DNA from: Sabulicella glaciei
GTDB taxonomy: Bacteria; Pseudomonadota; Alphaproteobacteria; Acetobacterales; Acetobacteraceae
Direction of reading: 5' to 3'
NCBI RefSeq assembly: GCF_026183895.1
Contig: NZ_JAPFQI010000001.1
Span: 463,510 to 527,509 of the forward strand
DNA: 64,000 nucleotides
This document shows, one piece after another, positions 46,355-55,058 of this stretch. The notes under the pieces were generated by a model. It saw only the letters and a program-made list of their open reading frames with translations, did no database searches and was not told the origin of the DNA. How positions within the stretch are numbered: the stretch's first letter is position 1; each line of letters begins with the position of its first letter. The position numbers were made by a program, and so were the translations under genes.

Positions 46355-48623
46355 CCTTCCGCAGCGCCCGCCACACGCTTTCGGGCGTCAGCGGCATGTC
46401 CACGTGGCTGACGCCCAGCGCGTCGCACACCGCGCCGACGATGGCGGGCGGGGCACCGCAGGCCCCGCCCTCGCCGGCGCCCTTCACCCCGAGGTCGTTG
46501 GACGGGCAGGGCACCACGTTCAGCCCGACGACCAGATCGGGCACGTCCTCCGCGCGCGGCAGGGCGTAGTCCTGGAAGGAGGCGGACAGGAACTGCCCGC
46601 TTTCCCCCTCATAGGCCGTGCGCTCCAGCACCGCCTGGCCGATGCCGGCGACGATGCCGCCATGGCACTGGCCATGCACCAGCATCGGGTTCAGCGGCAC
46701 GCCCACGTCGTCCACGGCTGCGTAGCGCACCACTGCAACCTCGCCCGTGTCGGGGTCCACCTCGACCTCCGCGAGGTGGCAGCCATTGGGGAAGTTGCAC
46801 TCCGTGTCGCGCTTGTAGGTCAGCGCCTCATCCAGCGCGTCGCCCTGCGCCAGTTCACCCCACGTGACCCGGCGATCCGTGCCGGCGATCCGGAAGCCAT
46901 CGGGGCCGTGCTCCAGATCGGCTTCTGCGGCCTCCAGCTTCTCGGAGGCGAGGCGGCGCGCCTTTTCCAGCACGCGTTCCGAGGCGCGCGCCACCGCAAC
47001 GCCGCCCATCTGCGAGGAGCGGGAGCCGCCCGTGCCGCCGCCGGTCGGCACCACGTCGGAATCGCCCTGCACCAGCCGCACCTTGTCGAAGGGAAGGCCG
47101 AGCCGCGCGTGCAGCACCTGGGCGAAGGCAGTCTCATGCCCCTGGCCGTGGCTGAAGGTGCCGACATGCACCATCGCCTCGCCCGACTCGGTGATGCGCA
47201 CCCGCGCCCATTCGGAGGGCTGCCCGCCTGAGGCCTCGATGAAGTAGCCGATGCCGCGCCCGCGCAGCTTGCCGCGCGCCCGGCTTTCCGCCTGCCGCGC
47301 TGCGAACCCGTCCCATCCCATCAGGTCAAGCGCCTGGCGCTGCGTGTCCAGGAAGGCGCCGCTGTCGATCTCGTTGCCCGCGCAGTTGCGGTAGGGGATC
47401 TGCTCCGGCCGCACGTAGTTGCGGGCGCGAATCTCCTCGCGTGTCAGGCCGAAGGCGATGGCGCCCTGGTCCAGCAGCCGCTCGATCACGTAGGCCACCT
47501 CTGGCCGGCCCGCGCCGCGATAGGCGTCGGTCGGAACGGTGTTGGTGAAGACGCAGCGCACCTGCGCGTTCACCGCCTGCATGTCGTAGACCGTGCCCTG
47601 GATGCGCCCACCGGCCACGGTCGGAACGCGCGGGCCGAAATCCAGCAGGTAGGCGCCCATCGCCGCGACGGTCCGCACCTTCATGCCCAGGATGCGCCCG
47701 TTGCCGTCGAAGGCCATCTCGGCTTCCGTCACGTGGTCGCGGCCATGCGGGTCGCACATGAAGGTCTCGGTTCGGCCTGCGAGCCACTTCACGGGCCGCC
47801 CCAGCCGCCTCGCCGCCCAGAGCACCATGGCGGATTCGGGGAACAGCTTGCCGCGCAGGCCGAACCCGCCGCCGACATCGGGCGAGACCACGCGCATCTG
47901 GTCGAGCGGGATCCGGAAGATGTGCTTCGCTAGCCCTTCCCGGACCCGCACCACGCCCTGGGTCGGGCTGGTGAGGGTGAAGCGCGTTCCGTCCCATTCG
48001 CCGAGCGCCACGCGCGGCTCCATCGGGTTGCCGACGACGCGATTGTTTACGAGGCGCACCGAAACCGTGCGGTCGGCGCGAGCGAAGGCGTCATCCGCCT
48101 CCTTCTCGCGACCCGAGGACCAGTGGACGCAAAGGTTGGAGCCGCGCTCCGGCCAGATCACGGGCGCGCCAGGGGCAAGCGCGGCCGCCGTGTCGGCAAC
48201 GGCGGGCAGCATCGTGTAATCCACCAGGATCATCTCGCAGGCGTCGAGGGCCTGGGCGCGCGTCTCCGCCACCACCAGCGCCACCGGGTCGCCCACGAAG
48301 CGCACCGCCTCCGTCTGCAGGATCGGGCGGGGCGGGCACCAGACCGGCGAGCCGTCCACGCCCGGCACCTCGACCAGCACGGGGAAGAGGCCCAGCCCGT
48401 CTGCGGCGGCGTCGCGACCGGTCAGCACCGCAAGGACGCCGGGCGCCTCCTTCGCGGCGGAAACGTCGATGGACAGGATGCGGGCATGGGCATGAGGCGA
48501 CCGCAGGACGGCGGCATGCACCATCCCGTCGCGCACGAGGTCATCGGTGAACTGGCCGCGCCCGGTGAGCAGGCGGACATCTTCCTTGCGTCGCACGGGC
48601 TGGCCGATGCCGAACTGGTCCAT
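46341..48623 (-). CDS. Xanthine dehydrogenase/CoxL-family molybdopterin-binding subunit
   Basis: 760 aa, the full large-subunit length. GIGQPVRRKEDVRLLTGRGQFTDDL is the family N-terminus, and DVGGGFGLRGKLFPE and AYRGAGRPEVAYVIERLL line the cofactor. The catalytic glutamate is in GVKGAGEGGACGAPPAI near the C-terminus. AYRGAGR in place of AYxCSFR excludes form I CO dehydrogenase. The 2Fe-2S and FAD subunit genes are not adjacent, so partners must come from elsewhere. The frame stays open far upstream because of high GC; ATG 48623 fits the family start. Confidence 0.88.
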   Translation of the reverse strand: MDQFGIGQPVRRKEDVRLLTGRGQFTDDLVRDGMVHAAVLRSPHAHARILSIDVSAAKEAPGVLAVLTGRDAAADGLGLFPVLVEVPGVDGSPVWCPPRPILQTEAVRFVGDPVALVVAETRAQALDACEMILVDYTMLPAVADTAAALAPGAPVIWPERGSNLCVHWSSGREKEADDAFARADRTVSVRLVNNRVVGNPMEPRVALGEWDGTRFTLTSPTQGVVRVREGLAKHIFRIPLDQMRVVSPDVGGGFGLRGKLFPESAMVLWAARRLGRPVKWLAGRTETFMCDPHGRDHVTEAEMAFDGNGRILGMKVRTVAAMGAYLLDFGPRVPTVAGGRIQGTVYDMQAVNAQVRCVFTNTVPTDAYRGAGRPEVAYVIERLLDQGAIAFGLTREEIRARNYVRPEQIPYRNCAGNEIDSGAFLDTQRQALDLMGWDGFAARQAESRARGKLRGRGIGYFIEASGGQPSEWARVRITESGEAMVHVGTFSHGQGHETAFAQVLHARLGLPFDKVRLVQGDSDVVPTGGGTGGSRSSQMGGVAVARASERVLEKARRLASEKLEAAEADLEHGPDGFRIAGTDRRVTWGELAQGDALDEALTYKRDTECNFPNGCHLAEVEVDPDTGEVAVVRYAAVDDVGVPLNPMLVHGQCHGGIVAGIGQAVLERTAYEGESGQFLSASFQDYALPRAEDVPDLVVGLNVVPCPSNDLGVKGAGEGGACGAPPAIVGAVCDALGVSHVDMPLTPESVWRALRKGKAA

Positions 48624-48734
48624 GGTCACGTTTCCCTCGTTTGGCGGTGAAGCTATCGGCACGGGCGGGGAAGGGAAGGGGGGCGGTTTGCGCGATGCAA
48701 AATCGGTCCTAGCTTGCCCGAAGAAGGAAACGTC

Positions 48735-49856
48735 ATGCGCTTCGACCTGCCCGACCTGCCAGACACGCGCACACTTCGTGCCGAATTGCGCGAATTCCTG
48801 GCCGAAGCGGGGCGGGACTGGACGCCGGAGACCCGCGCCCGCTCCTGGATGGGGTTCGACCGCGGATTCTCGCGCGCAGTCGGCGAGCGCGGCTGGATCG
48901 GCATGACCTGGCCGAAGGCCTATGGCGGGCACGAGCGCAGCGCCATGGAACGCGTGGTGGTGCTGGAGGAGATGCTGGCCGCCGGCGCCCCGGTTGGCGC
49001 GCACTGGATCGGCGACCGGCAATCGGGGCCCCTCATCCTGCGCCTCGGCACGGAGGAGCAGCGCAAGCGCATCCTGCCCGGCATCGCGCGCGGGGAACTC
49101 GCCTTCTGCATCGGCCTGTCCGAGCCGGATTCGGGGAGCGACCTCGCCAGCCTTCGCAGCAAGGCGGAGCGGGTTCCGGGCGGCTGGAAGCTGAACGGCC
49201 GCAAGATCTGGACCACCTTCGCGCACAAGAGCGACTACATGATCGCCCTGATGCGGACCTCGCCCGCGCCGGAGGGCGGGGCGCGCCATGCCGGGCTTTC
49301 GCAGTTCCTGGTGGATCTGCGCCTGTCCGGCATCTCGATCCGTCCGATTCGCGACCTTGCGGGTGAGGACAGCTTCAATGAGGTGACCTTCGACGACGTG
49401 CTGCTGAAGGAGGATGACCTGCTGGGTCAGGAAGGCCAGGGCTGGGCGCAGGCGACGAGCGAATTGGCCTTCGAGCGTTCCGGCCCCGACCGCTACCTGT
49501 CCAGCTACCCGGCCCTGGTCGCCGGGCTTTCCGCGCTGGGAGCGGGCAGCGAGGCCGAGGCAGGGCGCATCGTCGCTCGCCTTGCCACGCTGCGGGCCAT
49601 GTCGCTCTCGGTCACGGGCATGCTGGAGCGCGGCGAGGACCCGGCCGTGGAAGCCGCGCTGGTGAAGGATGCCGGCAACGGCTTCGAGCAGGCGCTTCCC
49701 GAGCGGCTGCGTGGCCTGCTGGAACCGGAGGAGCGGCCCGAAAACCTGTCCCGGATGCTGGAGACGCTGGCCATGCTCGCGCCCACATTCTCCCTGCGCG
49801 GCGGCACGCGGGAGATCCTGCGCGGCATCATCGCGCGCGACCTTGGGCTGCGTTGA
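48735..49856 (+). CDS. Acyl-CoA dehydrogenase, probable alpha-type subunit
   Basis: 373 aa. It has the N-terminal helical domain and the middle-domain motif CIGLSEPDSGSDLASLRSKAER..GWKLNGRKIWTTFAHKSDY, but lacks the R-x-QFG FAD motif expected in the C-terminal domain. The next gene has the reverse pattern, suggesting a two-subunit enzyme. AAGAAGGA precedes ATG 48735. It heads an acad-acad-crotonase operon for oxidation of an unidentified acyl-CoA. Confidence 0.88.
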   Translation: MRFDLPDLPDTRTLRAELREFLAEAGRDWTPETRARSWMGFDRGFSRAVGERGWIGMTWPKAYGGHERSAMERVVVLEEMLAAGAPVGAHWIGDRQSGPLILRLGTEEQRKRILPGIARGELAFCIGLSEPDSGSDLASLRSKAERVPGGWKLNGRKIWTTFAHKSDYMIALMRTSPAPEGGARHAGLSQFLVDLRLSGISIRPIRDLAGEDSFNEVTFDDVLLKEDDLLGQEGQGWAQATSELAFERSGPDRYLSSYPALVAGLSALGAGSEAEAGRIVARLATLRAMSLSVTGMLERGEDPAVEAALVKDAGNGFEQALPERLRGLLEPEERPENLSRMLETLAMLAPTFSLRGGTREILRGIIARDLGLR

Positions 49857-49869
49857 GGGGGCCGTGCCG

Positions 49870-50874
49870 ATGAGTGAAATGCGTGCCCTGCTCGTGGAGC
49901 AGCTGGATCGATTGCTGACGGAGCAGGGCGGCGTCGCCATCCTGCGCGAGGTGGAAGGCGGCACCTGGCCGGGAGCGCTCTGGGCCGAGGTCGAGGGACA
50001 GGGCCTCGCCCTCGCCCTGGTGCCGGAGGAAGCAGGCGGTGCCGGGCTGGGCTGGGGCGATGCGGCCGCGCTGTGGCACGTGCTAGGCCGCCATGCCGCC
50101 CCGGTCCCGCTGGGTGAGGCCATGCTGGCGGGTGCCTTCCTGGGCGCCGCCGGGGTCGAGCTGCCTGCGGGCTTCACGGCCCTGGCCCCAGCGGGGGAGG
50201 CTGCGCCCTTCGGCCGCCATGCCTCCGCCCTGGCCTTGGTGGACGGCACCCGCGTTTCGCTGCGCGCGCCCGGCGGGGCCACCGAGGGGCAGAACACTGG
50301 CCGCGAGCCGCGCGACGACGTCACCCCCGGCTCGGTCACCGCTGAGGGCGACCTGCCCAACGGCTTTGGGCCCCGCCCGGCCCGTCTCGGCCTTGCCCTG
50401 CTGCGGGCGGCGCAGATCGGCGGGGCGCTGGAGAAGGTCCTCGCCCTGACGGTGGACTGGGCGAATACCCGCAAGCAGTTCGGCCGGCCCATCGGCAAGT
50501 TCCAGGCCATCCAGCAATCCCTCGCGGCCATGGCGGCCGAGGTCGCCTCCGTTCAGGTCGCCGTCGCAGCCGCCGCCCGCGCTGCGGAGGCGCGTGGCCT
50601 GGACGGCGCGGCCTTCGAGATCGCCTGCGCCAAGGTCGTGGCCGGCGAGGCCGCGACGTTCGGCGCCGCCACGGCGCATCAGGTCTTCGCCGCCATCGGC
50701 ATCACCGAGGAGCACGAGCTGCACCATCTCACCCGCCGCCTTTGGTCGTGGCGGGAGGAGGGGGGCACCGAGCGCGGCTGGGCGCAGGAGATCGGCCGCG
50801 CTGCCATGGCGCGCGGCGGCGATGCCCTCTGGCCCGACCTCACCGCCCGCGACATTTCCGGAGTTCCCGCATGA
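49870..50874 (+). CDS. Acyl-CoA dehydrogenase, probable beta-type subunit
   Basis: 334 aa, shorter than a standard ACAD. The middle domain lacks the GxxEPxxGSD motif. The C-terminal domain has the FAD-binding TRKQFGRPIGKFQAIQQSLA and HQVFAAIGITEEHELHHLTRRLW. It begins 13 bases after the first ACAD and overlaps the crotonase gene as ATGA. Pairs of this kind form alpha2beta2 dehydrogenases in actinobacterial steroid degradation; here that is an inference from the complementary motifs. Confidence 0.87.
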   Translation: MSEMRALLVEQLDRLLTEQGGVAILREVEGGTWPGALWAEVEGQGLALALVPEEAGGAGLGWGDAAALWHVLGRHAAPVPLGEAMLAGAFLGAAGVELPAGFTALAPAGEAAPFGRHASALALVDGTRVSLRAPGGATEGQNTGREPRDDVTPGSVTAEGDLPNGFGPRPARLGLALLRAAQIGGALEKVLALTVDWANTRKQFGRPIGKFQAIQQSLAAMAAEVASVQVAVAAAARAAEARGLDGAAFEIACAKVVAGEAATFGAATAHQVFAAIGITEEHELHHLTRRLWSWREEGGTERGWAQEIGRAAMARGGDALWPDLTARDISGVPA

Positions 50875-51671
50875 GCTTTCTCCGCATCGAGCAGGAAGGC
50901 CCACTGGTCGTCCTGACCCTGAATGCCCCCGAGCGGCGCAATGCCATCTCCTCCTTCGCCGATTGCGAGGAGGTCGAGGCGGCCTGTCGCCGCATCGCGC
51001 GCGACGCCACCGTGCGCTGCGTGATCGTCACCGGGGCCGACCCGGCCTTCTGCGCGGGTGGCGACCTCAAGGCCATGCGCGACCGGACCGGCATCATGGC
51101 GGCGGAGGGCCCCGCCGACATGCGGGAGAACTACCGCAACGGCATCCAGCGCATCCCCCTCGCCCTGTGGGAGCTGGACGTGCCGACGGTCGCCGCGATC
51201 AACGGCCCGGCCATCGGCGCCGGACTGGACCTTGCCTGCATGTGCGACATCCGCATCGCTTCGGAGAAGGCCGTCTTTGCCGAAAGCTTCGTGCGGGTCG
51301 GCATCGTGCCCGGCGATGGCGGCGCTTGGCTGCTGCCTCGCGCCGTGGGCCTGTCCCGCGCGGCCGAGATGTCCTTCACGGGCGACCCGCTGAACGCCCA
51401 GGAGGGGCTGGAGGCGCGCCTCGTCAGCCGAGTCGTGCCCCATGGCGAGCTGATGGAGGCGGCGCGCGCCCTGGCTTCCCGCATCACGCGCAACCCTCCC
51501 ACCGTGCTCCGGATGACGAAGCGTCTGCTTCGCGAAGGCCAGCACATGTCGCTGGCCTCCCTGCTGGAGATGAGCGCGGCCTACCAGGCGATTGCCCAGG
51601 AGACGGAGGACCACCGGGAGGCGGTGGATGCCATGCTTTCCAAGCGGGAACCGCGCTTCACCGGCCGGTGA
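50871..51671 (+). CDS. Enoyl-CoA hydratase/isomerase (crotonase) family protein
   Basis: 266 aa. Oxyanion-hole segments DPAFCAGGDLKAMRD and NGPAIGAGLDLACMCDIRIAS are present. At the positions of the two usual catalytic glutamates it has ESFVRVGIVPGDGGAWLLPRAVG, where the second, at the GxxPGDGG site, is Asp rather than Glu. That pattern occurs in hydratase/isomerase variants, so the exact reaction is open. The ATGA overlap with the upstream ACAD gene puts it in the same operon. Confidence 0.9.
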   Translation: MSFLRIEQEGPLVVLTLNAPERRNAISSFADCEEVEAACRRIARDATVRCVIVTGADPAFCAGGDLKAMRDRTGIMAAEGPADMRENYRNGIQRIPLALWELDVPTVAAINGPAIGAGLDLACMCDIRIASEKAVFAESFVRVGIVPGDGGAWLLPRAVGLSRAAEMSFTGDPLNAQEGLEARLVSRVVPHGELMEAARALASRITRNPPTVLRMTKRLLREGQHMSLASLLEMSAAYQAIAQETEDHREAVDAMLSKREPRFTGR

Positions 51672-51708
51672 CCGCAACCCCGGCATCCACGCGGCGTTTC
51701 GGTCCATC

Positions 51709-51894
51709 ATGGCCCCTTTGGACGCATCAACGGAAAGCGACGTGGACGCTGCGATCCGTGACCTGATGGCGCGGACGCCGACCGCGCCGCGCGACCCGAC
51801 CCGCACGCGCATCATGCAGATGGCGAGCGGGCAGGAGGCGCTGCTGGCGGCGCTTCAGTTCGCCCAGAGTTCGGGCATCCGCCGCCGGCGCTGA
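51709..51894 (+). CDS. Small hypothetical protein
   Basis: 61 aa, no membrane segment. It is rich in Ala, Thr and Arg: SESDVDAAIRDLM-like start, central MASGQEALLAALQFAQSSG, and a basic end GIRRRR. No ribosome-binding site stands out and no family is recognised. It fills the 226 bases between the crotonase gene and the convergent SDR gene; the coding case rests on codon-like composition and position only. Confidence 0.4.
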   Translation: MAPLDASTESDVDAAIRDLMARTPTAPRDPTRTRIMQMASGQEALLAALQFAQSSGIRRRR

Positions 51895-51897
51895 AGT

Positions 51898-52641
51898 TCA
51901 GCCGCGGCCCTCGAAAGGCATCGCGGTCGCCTTGATGGTCATGAACAGGACATTGGCGTCGAGCGTCAGGCTATCCATGAACAGGATGGCATTCCCGACA
52001 TTCTGAACATCCATCGTCGGCTCGACCTCGGTTGTTCCGTTCGCCTGCTTCACGCCGCGCTGCATGCGCTGGGTCATGGGGGTGGCGGCGTTGCCGATAT
52101 CCACCTGGCCCGCGGCGATGTCGTATTTCCGTCCGTCCAGCGCCAGCGACTTGGTCAGCCCGGTCACCGCATGCTTGGTGGCGGTGTAGGGCGCGCTGTC
52201 GGGGCGCGGCGCATGGGCGCTGATGCTGCCATTGTTGATGATGCGGCCGCCACGCGGCGACTGCTCTTTCATCATCCGGAAAGCGTGTTGGGCGCAGAGG
52301 AAGGAGCCGGTGAGGTTCACCGCCACGATCTCCTCCCACTTCTCGACCGGCAGCTCTTCGAAGGGAACGCCCGGCGCATTCAGCCCGGCATTGTTGAACA
52401 GCAGGTCCACCCGGCCCCACTTGTCCTTCACCGCCGCGAACAGCTTCGCCACGTCCGCCGCCTTCGCCACGTCGGTCGCGATGGGCAGGGCCTCGCCACC
52501 GCCCATTTGCGCGGTTTCGTCCAGCGGTTCTTGCCGGCGCCCGGCCAGGGCCACGCGGTAGCCCGCCTTCAGCAGCGTGATCGCCACCGAACGGCCGATG
52601 CCGGTGCCTGCACCCGTCACCACCGCAACCTTGCCCGTCAT
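51898..52641 (-). CDS. Short-chain dehydrogenase/reductase (SDR)
   Basis: 247 aa, classical SDR. Cofactor motif TGAGTGIG (9-16), NNAG at 83-86, and the catalytic set Ser139, Tyr152, Lys156 (YTATK). [10 protein letters not shown] after the second strand suggests NADP(H) through the arginine pair. It is divergent from the LigI-like amidohydrolase gene with only 28 bases between start codons, so both promoters and ribosome sites must overlap. Substrate unknown. Confidence 0.9.
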   Translation of the reverse strand: MTGKVAVVTGAGTGIGRSVAITLLKAGYRVALAGRRQEPLDETAQMGGGEALPIATDVAKAADVAKLFAAVKDKWGRVDLLFNNAGLNAPGVPFEELPVEKWEEIVAVNLTGSFLCAQHAFRMMKEQSPRGGRIINNGSISAHAPRPDSAPYTATKHAVTGLTKSLALDGRKYDIAAGQVDIGNAATPMTQRMQRGVKQANGTTEVEPTMDVQNVGNAILFMDSLTLDANVLFMTIKATAMPFEGRG

Positions 52642-52669
52642 GCGCTTCTCCCTTGAAGATGGCGGCACC

Positions 52670-53506
52670 ATGGACTTCACCTGCGCCCCCGCCAAGCCCC
52701 GCACCAATCCGCCGCGAACCCGCGCGCCGGAGGGAAGCTGCGACAGCCACTTCCACATCTTCGGCCCCTATGACCGCTTTCCCCTGGACCCGGGACGCCC
52801 CTACACGCCGCCCCCGGCACTGGTTCCGCACTACCTCGACATGGCAGGGACGCTGGGCCTTTCCCGCCGCGTCGTCGTGCAGGCCAGCGTCTACGGCACG
52901 GACAACCGGGTGACGATGGACGCCGTGCAGGCGCTGGGCCCGGCCGATACCCGCGCCGTCGTCGTGGTGGACGAGGCAGCGGATCTCCCTGCGCTTGCCG
53001 CTGGCGGCGCGGTCGGGGTCCGCTTCAACGCGGTCAGCGGCAATGGCGCGCCCCTCGAGCAGCTGGAGGCCCTGGCCCACCGCGTCGCGCCGCTGGGCTG
53101 GCATATCCAGATCTACACCACCTCCATCGAGGAAGTCGCACCGCGCCTGTCGGGGCTGCCCGTGCCGGTGGTGCTCGATCACATGGGCGGCGTGAACGCG
53201 GCCCAGGGTCCCGACTCGCCGGCTATGCGTGCGCTCCTGCGCTTGCTCGAGGGCGACGGCGCCTGGGTGAAGCTGTCGGGCTACCGTGCCAGCAAGCCGC
53301 CCTATGGCGACCTCGCCCCCATCGCGCGCGCCTTGGCGAAGGTCGCACCCACGCGCTGCGTCTGGGGCACGGACTGGCCGCACACCCAGTTCCGCACGGA
53401 GGCGGAGATGCTGGATGACGGCGCGCTGCTCGACTGGCTCTACGACTGGGTGCCCGAGCCGCGCGCCATCCTGGTGGACAACCCGGCCCGGCTCTACGGC
53501 TTCTGA
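52670..53506 (+). CDS. Amidohydrolase 2 family (2-pyrone-4,6-dicarboxylate lactonase-like)
   Basis: 278 aa. A TIM-barrel hydrolase with [17 protein letters not shown] (His27, His29), [28 protein letters not shown] and [10 protein letters not shown]. This matches the LigI/PDC-hydrolase branch of amidohydrolases, which hydrolyses lactones of dicarboxylic acids. ATG 52670 is used. LigI feeds 4-oxalomesaconate to its hydratase, and a GalB-like hydratase is encoded 16 kb away at 36423, but physical separation makes the link tentative. Confidence 0.85.
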   Translation: MDFTCAPAKPRTNPPRTRAPEGSCDSHFHIFGPYDRFPLDPGRPYTPPPALVPHYLDMAGTLGLSRRVVVQASVYGTDNRVTMDAVQALGPADTRAVVVVDEAADLPALAAGGAVGVRFNAVSGNGAPLEQLEALAHRVAPLGWHIQIYTTSIEEVAPRLSGLPVPVVLDHMGGVNAAQGPDSPAMRALLRLLEGDGAWVKLSGYRASKPPYGDLAPIARALAKVAPTRCVWGTDWPHTQFRTEAEMLDDGALLDWLYDWVPEPRAILVDNPARLYGF

Positions 53507-54486
53507 AGCGACAGCAGGATCGTCTCGCCGAAGCGGGGAATGCGGAAATCCTGCGCTCCCACGGCGGCGCGCAGCCGTTCCACGGGTTCGTCTATCGGCT
53601 CGCGAGTCAGCTGGAAGGTGCCGAAATGCATGGCGATGGCGGTGCGGGCGCGCAGGTCGCGCTGCGCCACCACTGCCTGCTCCGGCGTGATGTGGACCGC
53701 CTGCATGAACCACTGTGGATCATAAGCTCCGATTGGGATCATGGCGGCATCGAAGGGACCGAATGCCAGCCCGATGGCGGCGAGGTGATCACCCCAGGCC
53801 GTGTCGCCGCAATGGAGGAAGCGCCCGCCCCCGGCTGCCTCGATGGCAAAGCCACCCCAGAGGGTGCGCGAGCGGTCACGCCAGGTGCGGGCTGCGAAAT
53901 GACGCATGGGCAGGAAGATCGCCTCGTGCCCGCCGGGGAGCGCGGCGCGACTGCCCCAATCCAGTTCCGTGACATCCGGGATGCCTTGTCGCGCCAGGAA
54001 GGCGGCGTTGCCGAGCCCAGAGAAGAAGCGCGGCGCGAAGCGGGCATGAAGCTCGCGCAGGCTCGGAAGGTCCATGTGGTCGTAATGGGCGTGGCTCACC
54101 AGCACCGCGTCCACGCGATCGAGCGCGGCGAGGCTGAGCGCAGGCGGGCGCACCCGGCGCGGCCCGGCCCAGGTGACGGGCGAACAGCGCTCGCTGAAGA
54201 TCGGGTCGAAGAGCAGGACCCGCCCGTCTTCCAGCCGCACCAGGAAGGTGGAGTGGCCGATAAAGGTGAAGCCGGCGTGGCCCGTTGGGACGTCGCGCAG
54301 CGCCGGCGCCTCGGGGGCGTCCTCCAGCGCGGCGGGCCAGCGGGTTCCGCCGCCTTCGCGCCACAGGCGCCACAAGGCGCGCAGCCCCTGGCCGGCGCGG
54401 GAACCGTCAGGATTCAGGAAGCGCCCGTCCGCCCCGCGCTGGGCCGGACCGATCACCACATGCTGGCCTTGGCGCGTTCCGGCCAT
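53494..54486 (-). CDS. MBL-fold metallo-hydrolase (NAPE-PLD/UlaG-like)
   Basis: 330 aa. Metal-binding SHAHYDHMD, then PMRHFAARTWRDRSRTLWGGF and FLHCGDTAWG, and MHFGTFQLTREP near the end, the pattern of bacterial NAPE-PLD-like and UlaG-like hydrolases. No signal peptide. Its 3' end overlaps the convergent amidohydrolase gene by 13 bases, and its start lies 34 bases inside the end of the PPOX-fold gene, so it is the third gene of a tightly packed operon. Substrate unknown. Confidence 0.88.
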   Translation of the reverse strand: MAGTRQGQHVVIGPAQRGADGRFLNPDGSRAGQGLRALWRLWREGGGTRWPAALEDAPEAPALRDVPTGHAGFTFIGHSTFLVRLEDGRVLLFDPIFSERCSPVTWAGPRRVRPPALSLAALDRVDAVLVSHAHYDHMDLPSLRELHARFAPRFFSGLGNAAFLARQGIPDVTELDWGSRAALPGGHEAIFLPMRHFAARTWRDRSRTLWGGFAIEAAGGGRFLHCGDTAWGDHLAAIGLAFGPFDAAMIPIGAYDPQWFMQAVHITPEQAVVAQRDLRARTAIAMHFGTFQLTREPIDEPVERLRAAVGAQDFRIPRFGETILLSLQKP

Positions 54487-55058
54487 TCGCGGTCATAAGC
54501 CTCGCCGCCCACCTCGCCGGCGGTCATGCCCGCCAGGATCTGGCCAGGTGTGGGGAGAGTGGGCGCCTCGTGCGGCTCCCACAGCCCGGCGCGGAGGACG
54601 GCGCGGGCGCATTGGAAATACACTGTTTCCACCTGGATCACGGCGACAGTGCGGGGCGCCTTCCCCTCCATGAGGAAGCTGTCCAGCAGGGCGCGGTCAG
54701 CGGTGAGCCGCGCTGTGCCGTTCACCCGCAGGGCGTTGCCGCTGCCGGGCACCAGGAACATCAGCGCCACGCGCGGGTCGCGCAGGATGTTGCGCAGACT
54801 GTCGATCCGGTCATTGCCGCGCCGGTCGGGCAGGGCCAGGGTCCGGTCGTCCAGCACGCGCACCAGCTGCCCGGGGCGGTCGCCGCGGGGCGAGCAGTCG
54901 AGCCCCTCGGGCCCCGCCGTGGCGAGGGCGAGAAAGGGCGCGGCCTCGATGATGCGCCGGTACTCCGGCGTCAGCCGGGGTGCCTCCTTGCGGAGGCTGG
55001 CGGGACCGGGCGTTCCGTAATGCGCGTGGAGCTCGTCCAGCGTCTCGATGAACTTCAT
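54453..55058 (-). CDS. Pyridoxamine 5'-phosphate oxidase-fold FMN protein
   Basis: 201 aa split-barrel flavoprotein: APFLALATAGPEGLDCSPRGD, VRVLDDRTLALPDRRGNDRIDSLRNILRDPRVALMFLVPGSGNALRVNGTARL. This matches the MSMEG_1061-like subgroup of the PPOX superfamily, whose substrates are mostly unknown. It begins with an ATGA overlap to the DUF815 gene upstream (55055-55058). Confidence 0.88.
   Translation of the reverse strand: MKFIETLDELHAHYGTPGPASLRKEAPRLTPEYRRIIEAAPFLALATAGPEGLDCSPRGDRPGQLVRVLDDRTLALPDRRGNDRIDSLRNILRDPRVALMFLVPGSGNALRVNGTARLTADRALLDSFLMEGKAPRTVAVIQVETVYFQCARAVLRAGLWEPHEAPTLPTPGQILAGMTAGEVGGEAYDREWPERAKASMW

Noticed and set aside
46341-48623. Aerobic CO dehydrogenase (form I) large subunit
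   Set aside because: The active-site loop reads AYRGAGR, not AYxCSFR, so CO oxidation is not supported.
48624-50531. Upstream extension of the molybdoenzyme frame to 1396 codons
   Set aside because: The extra part is antisense to two clear acyl-CoA dehydrogenase genes and has no domain; the family N-terminus starts at 48623.
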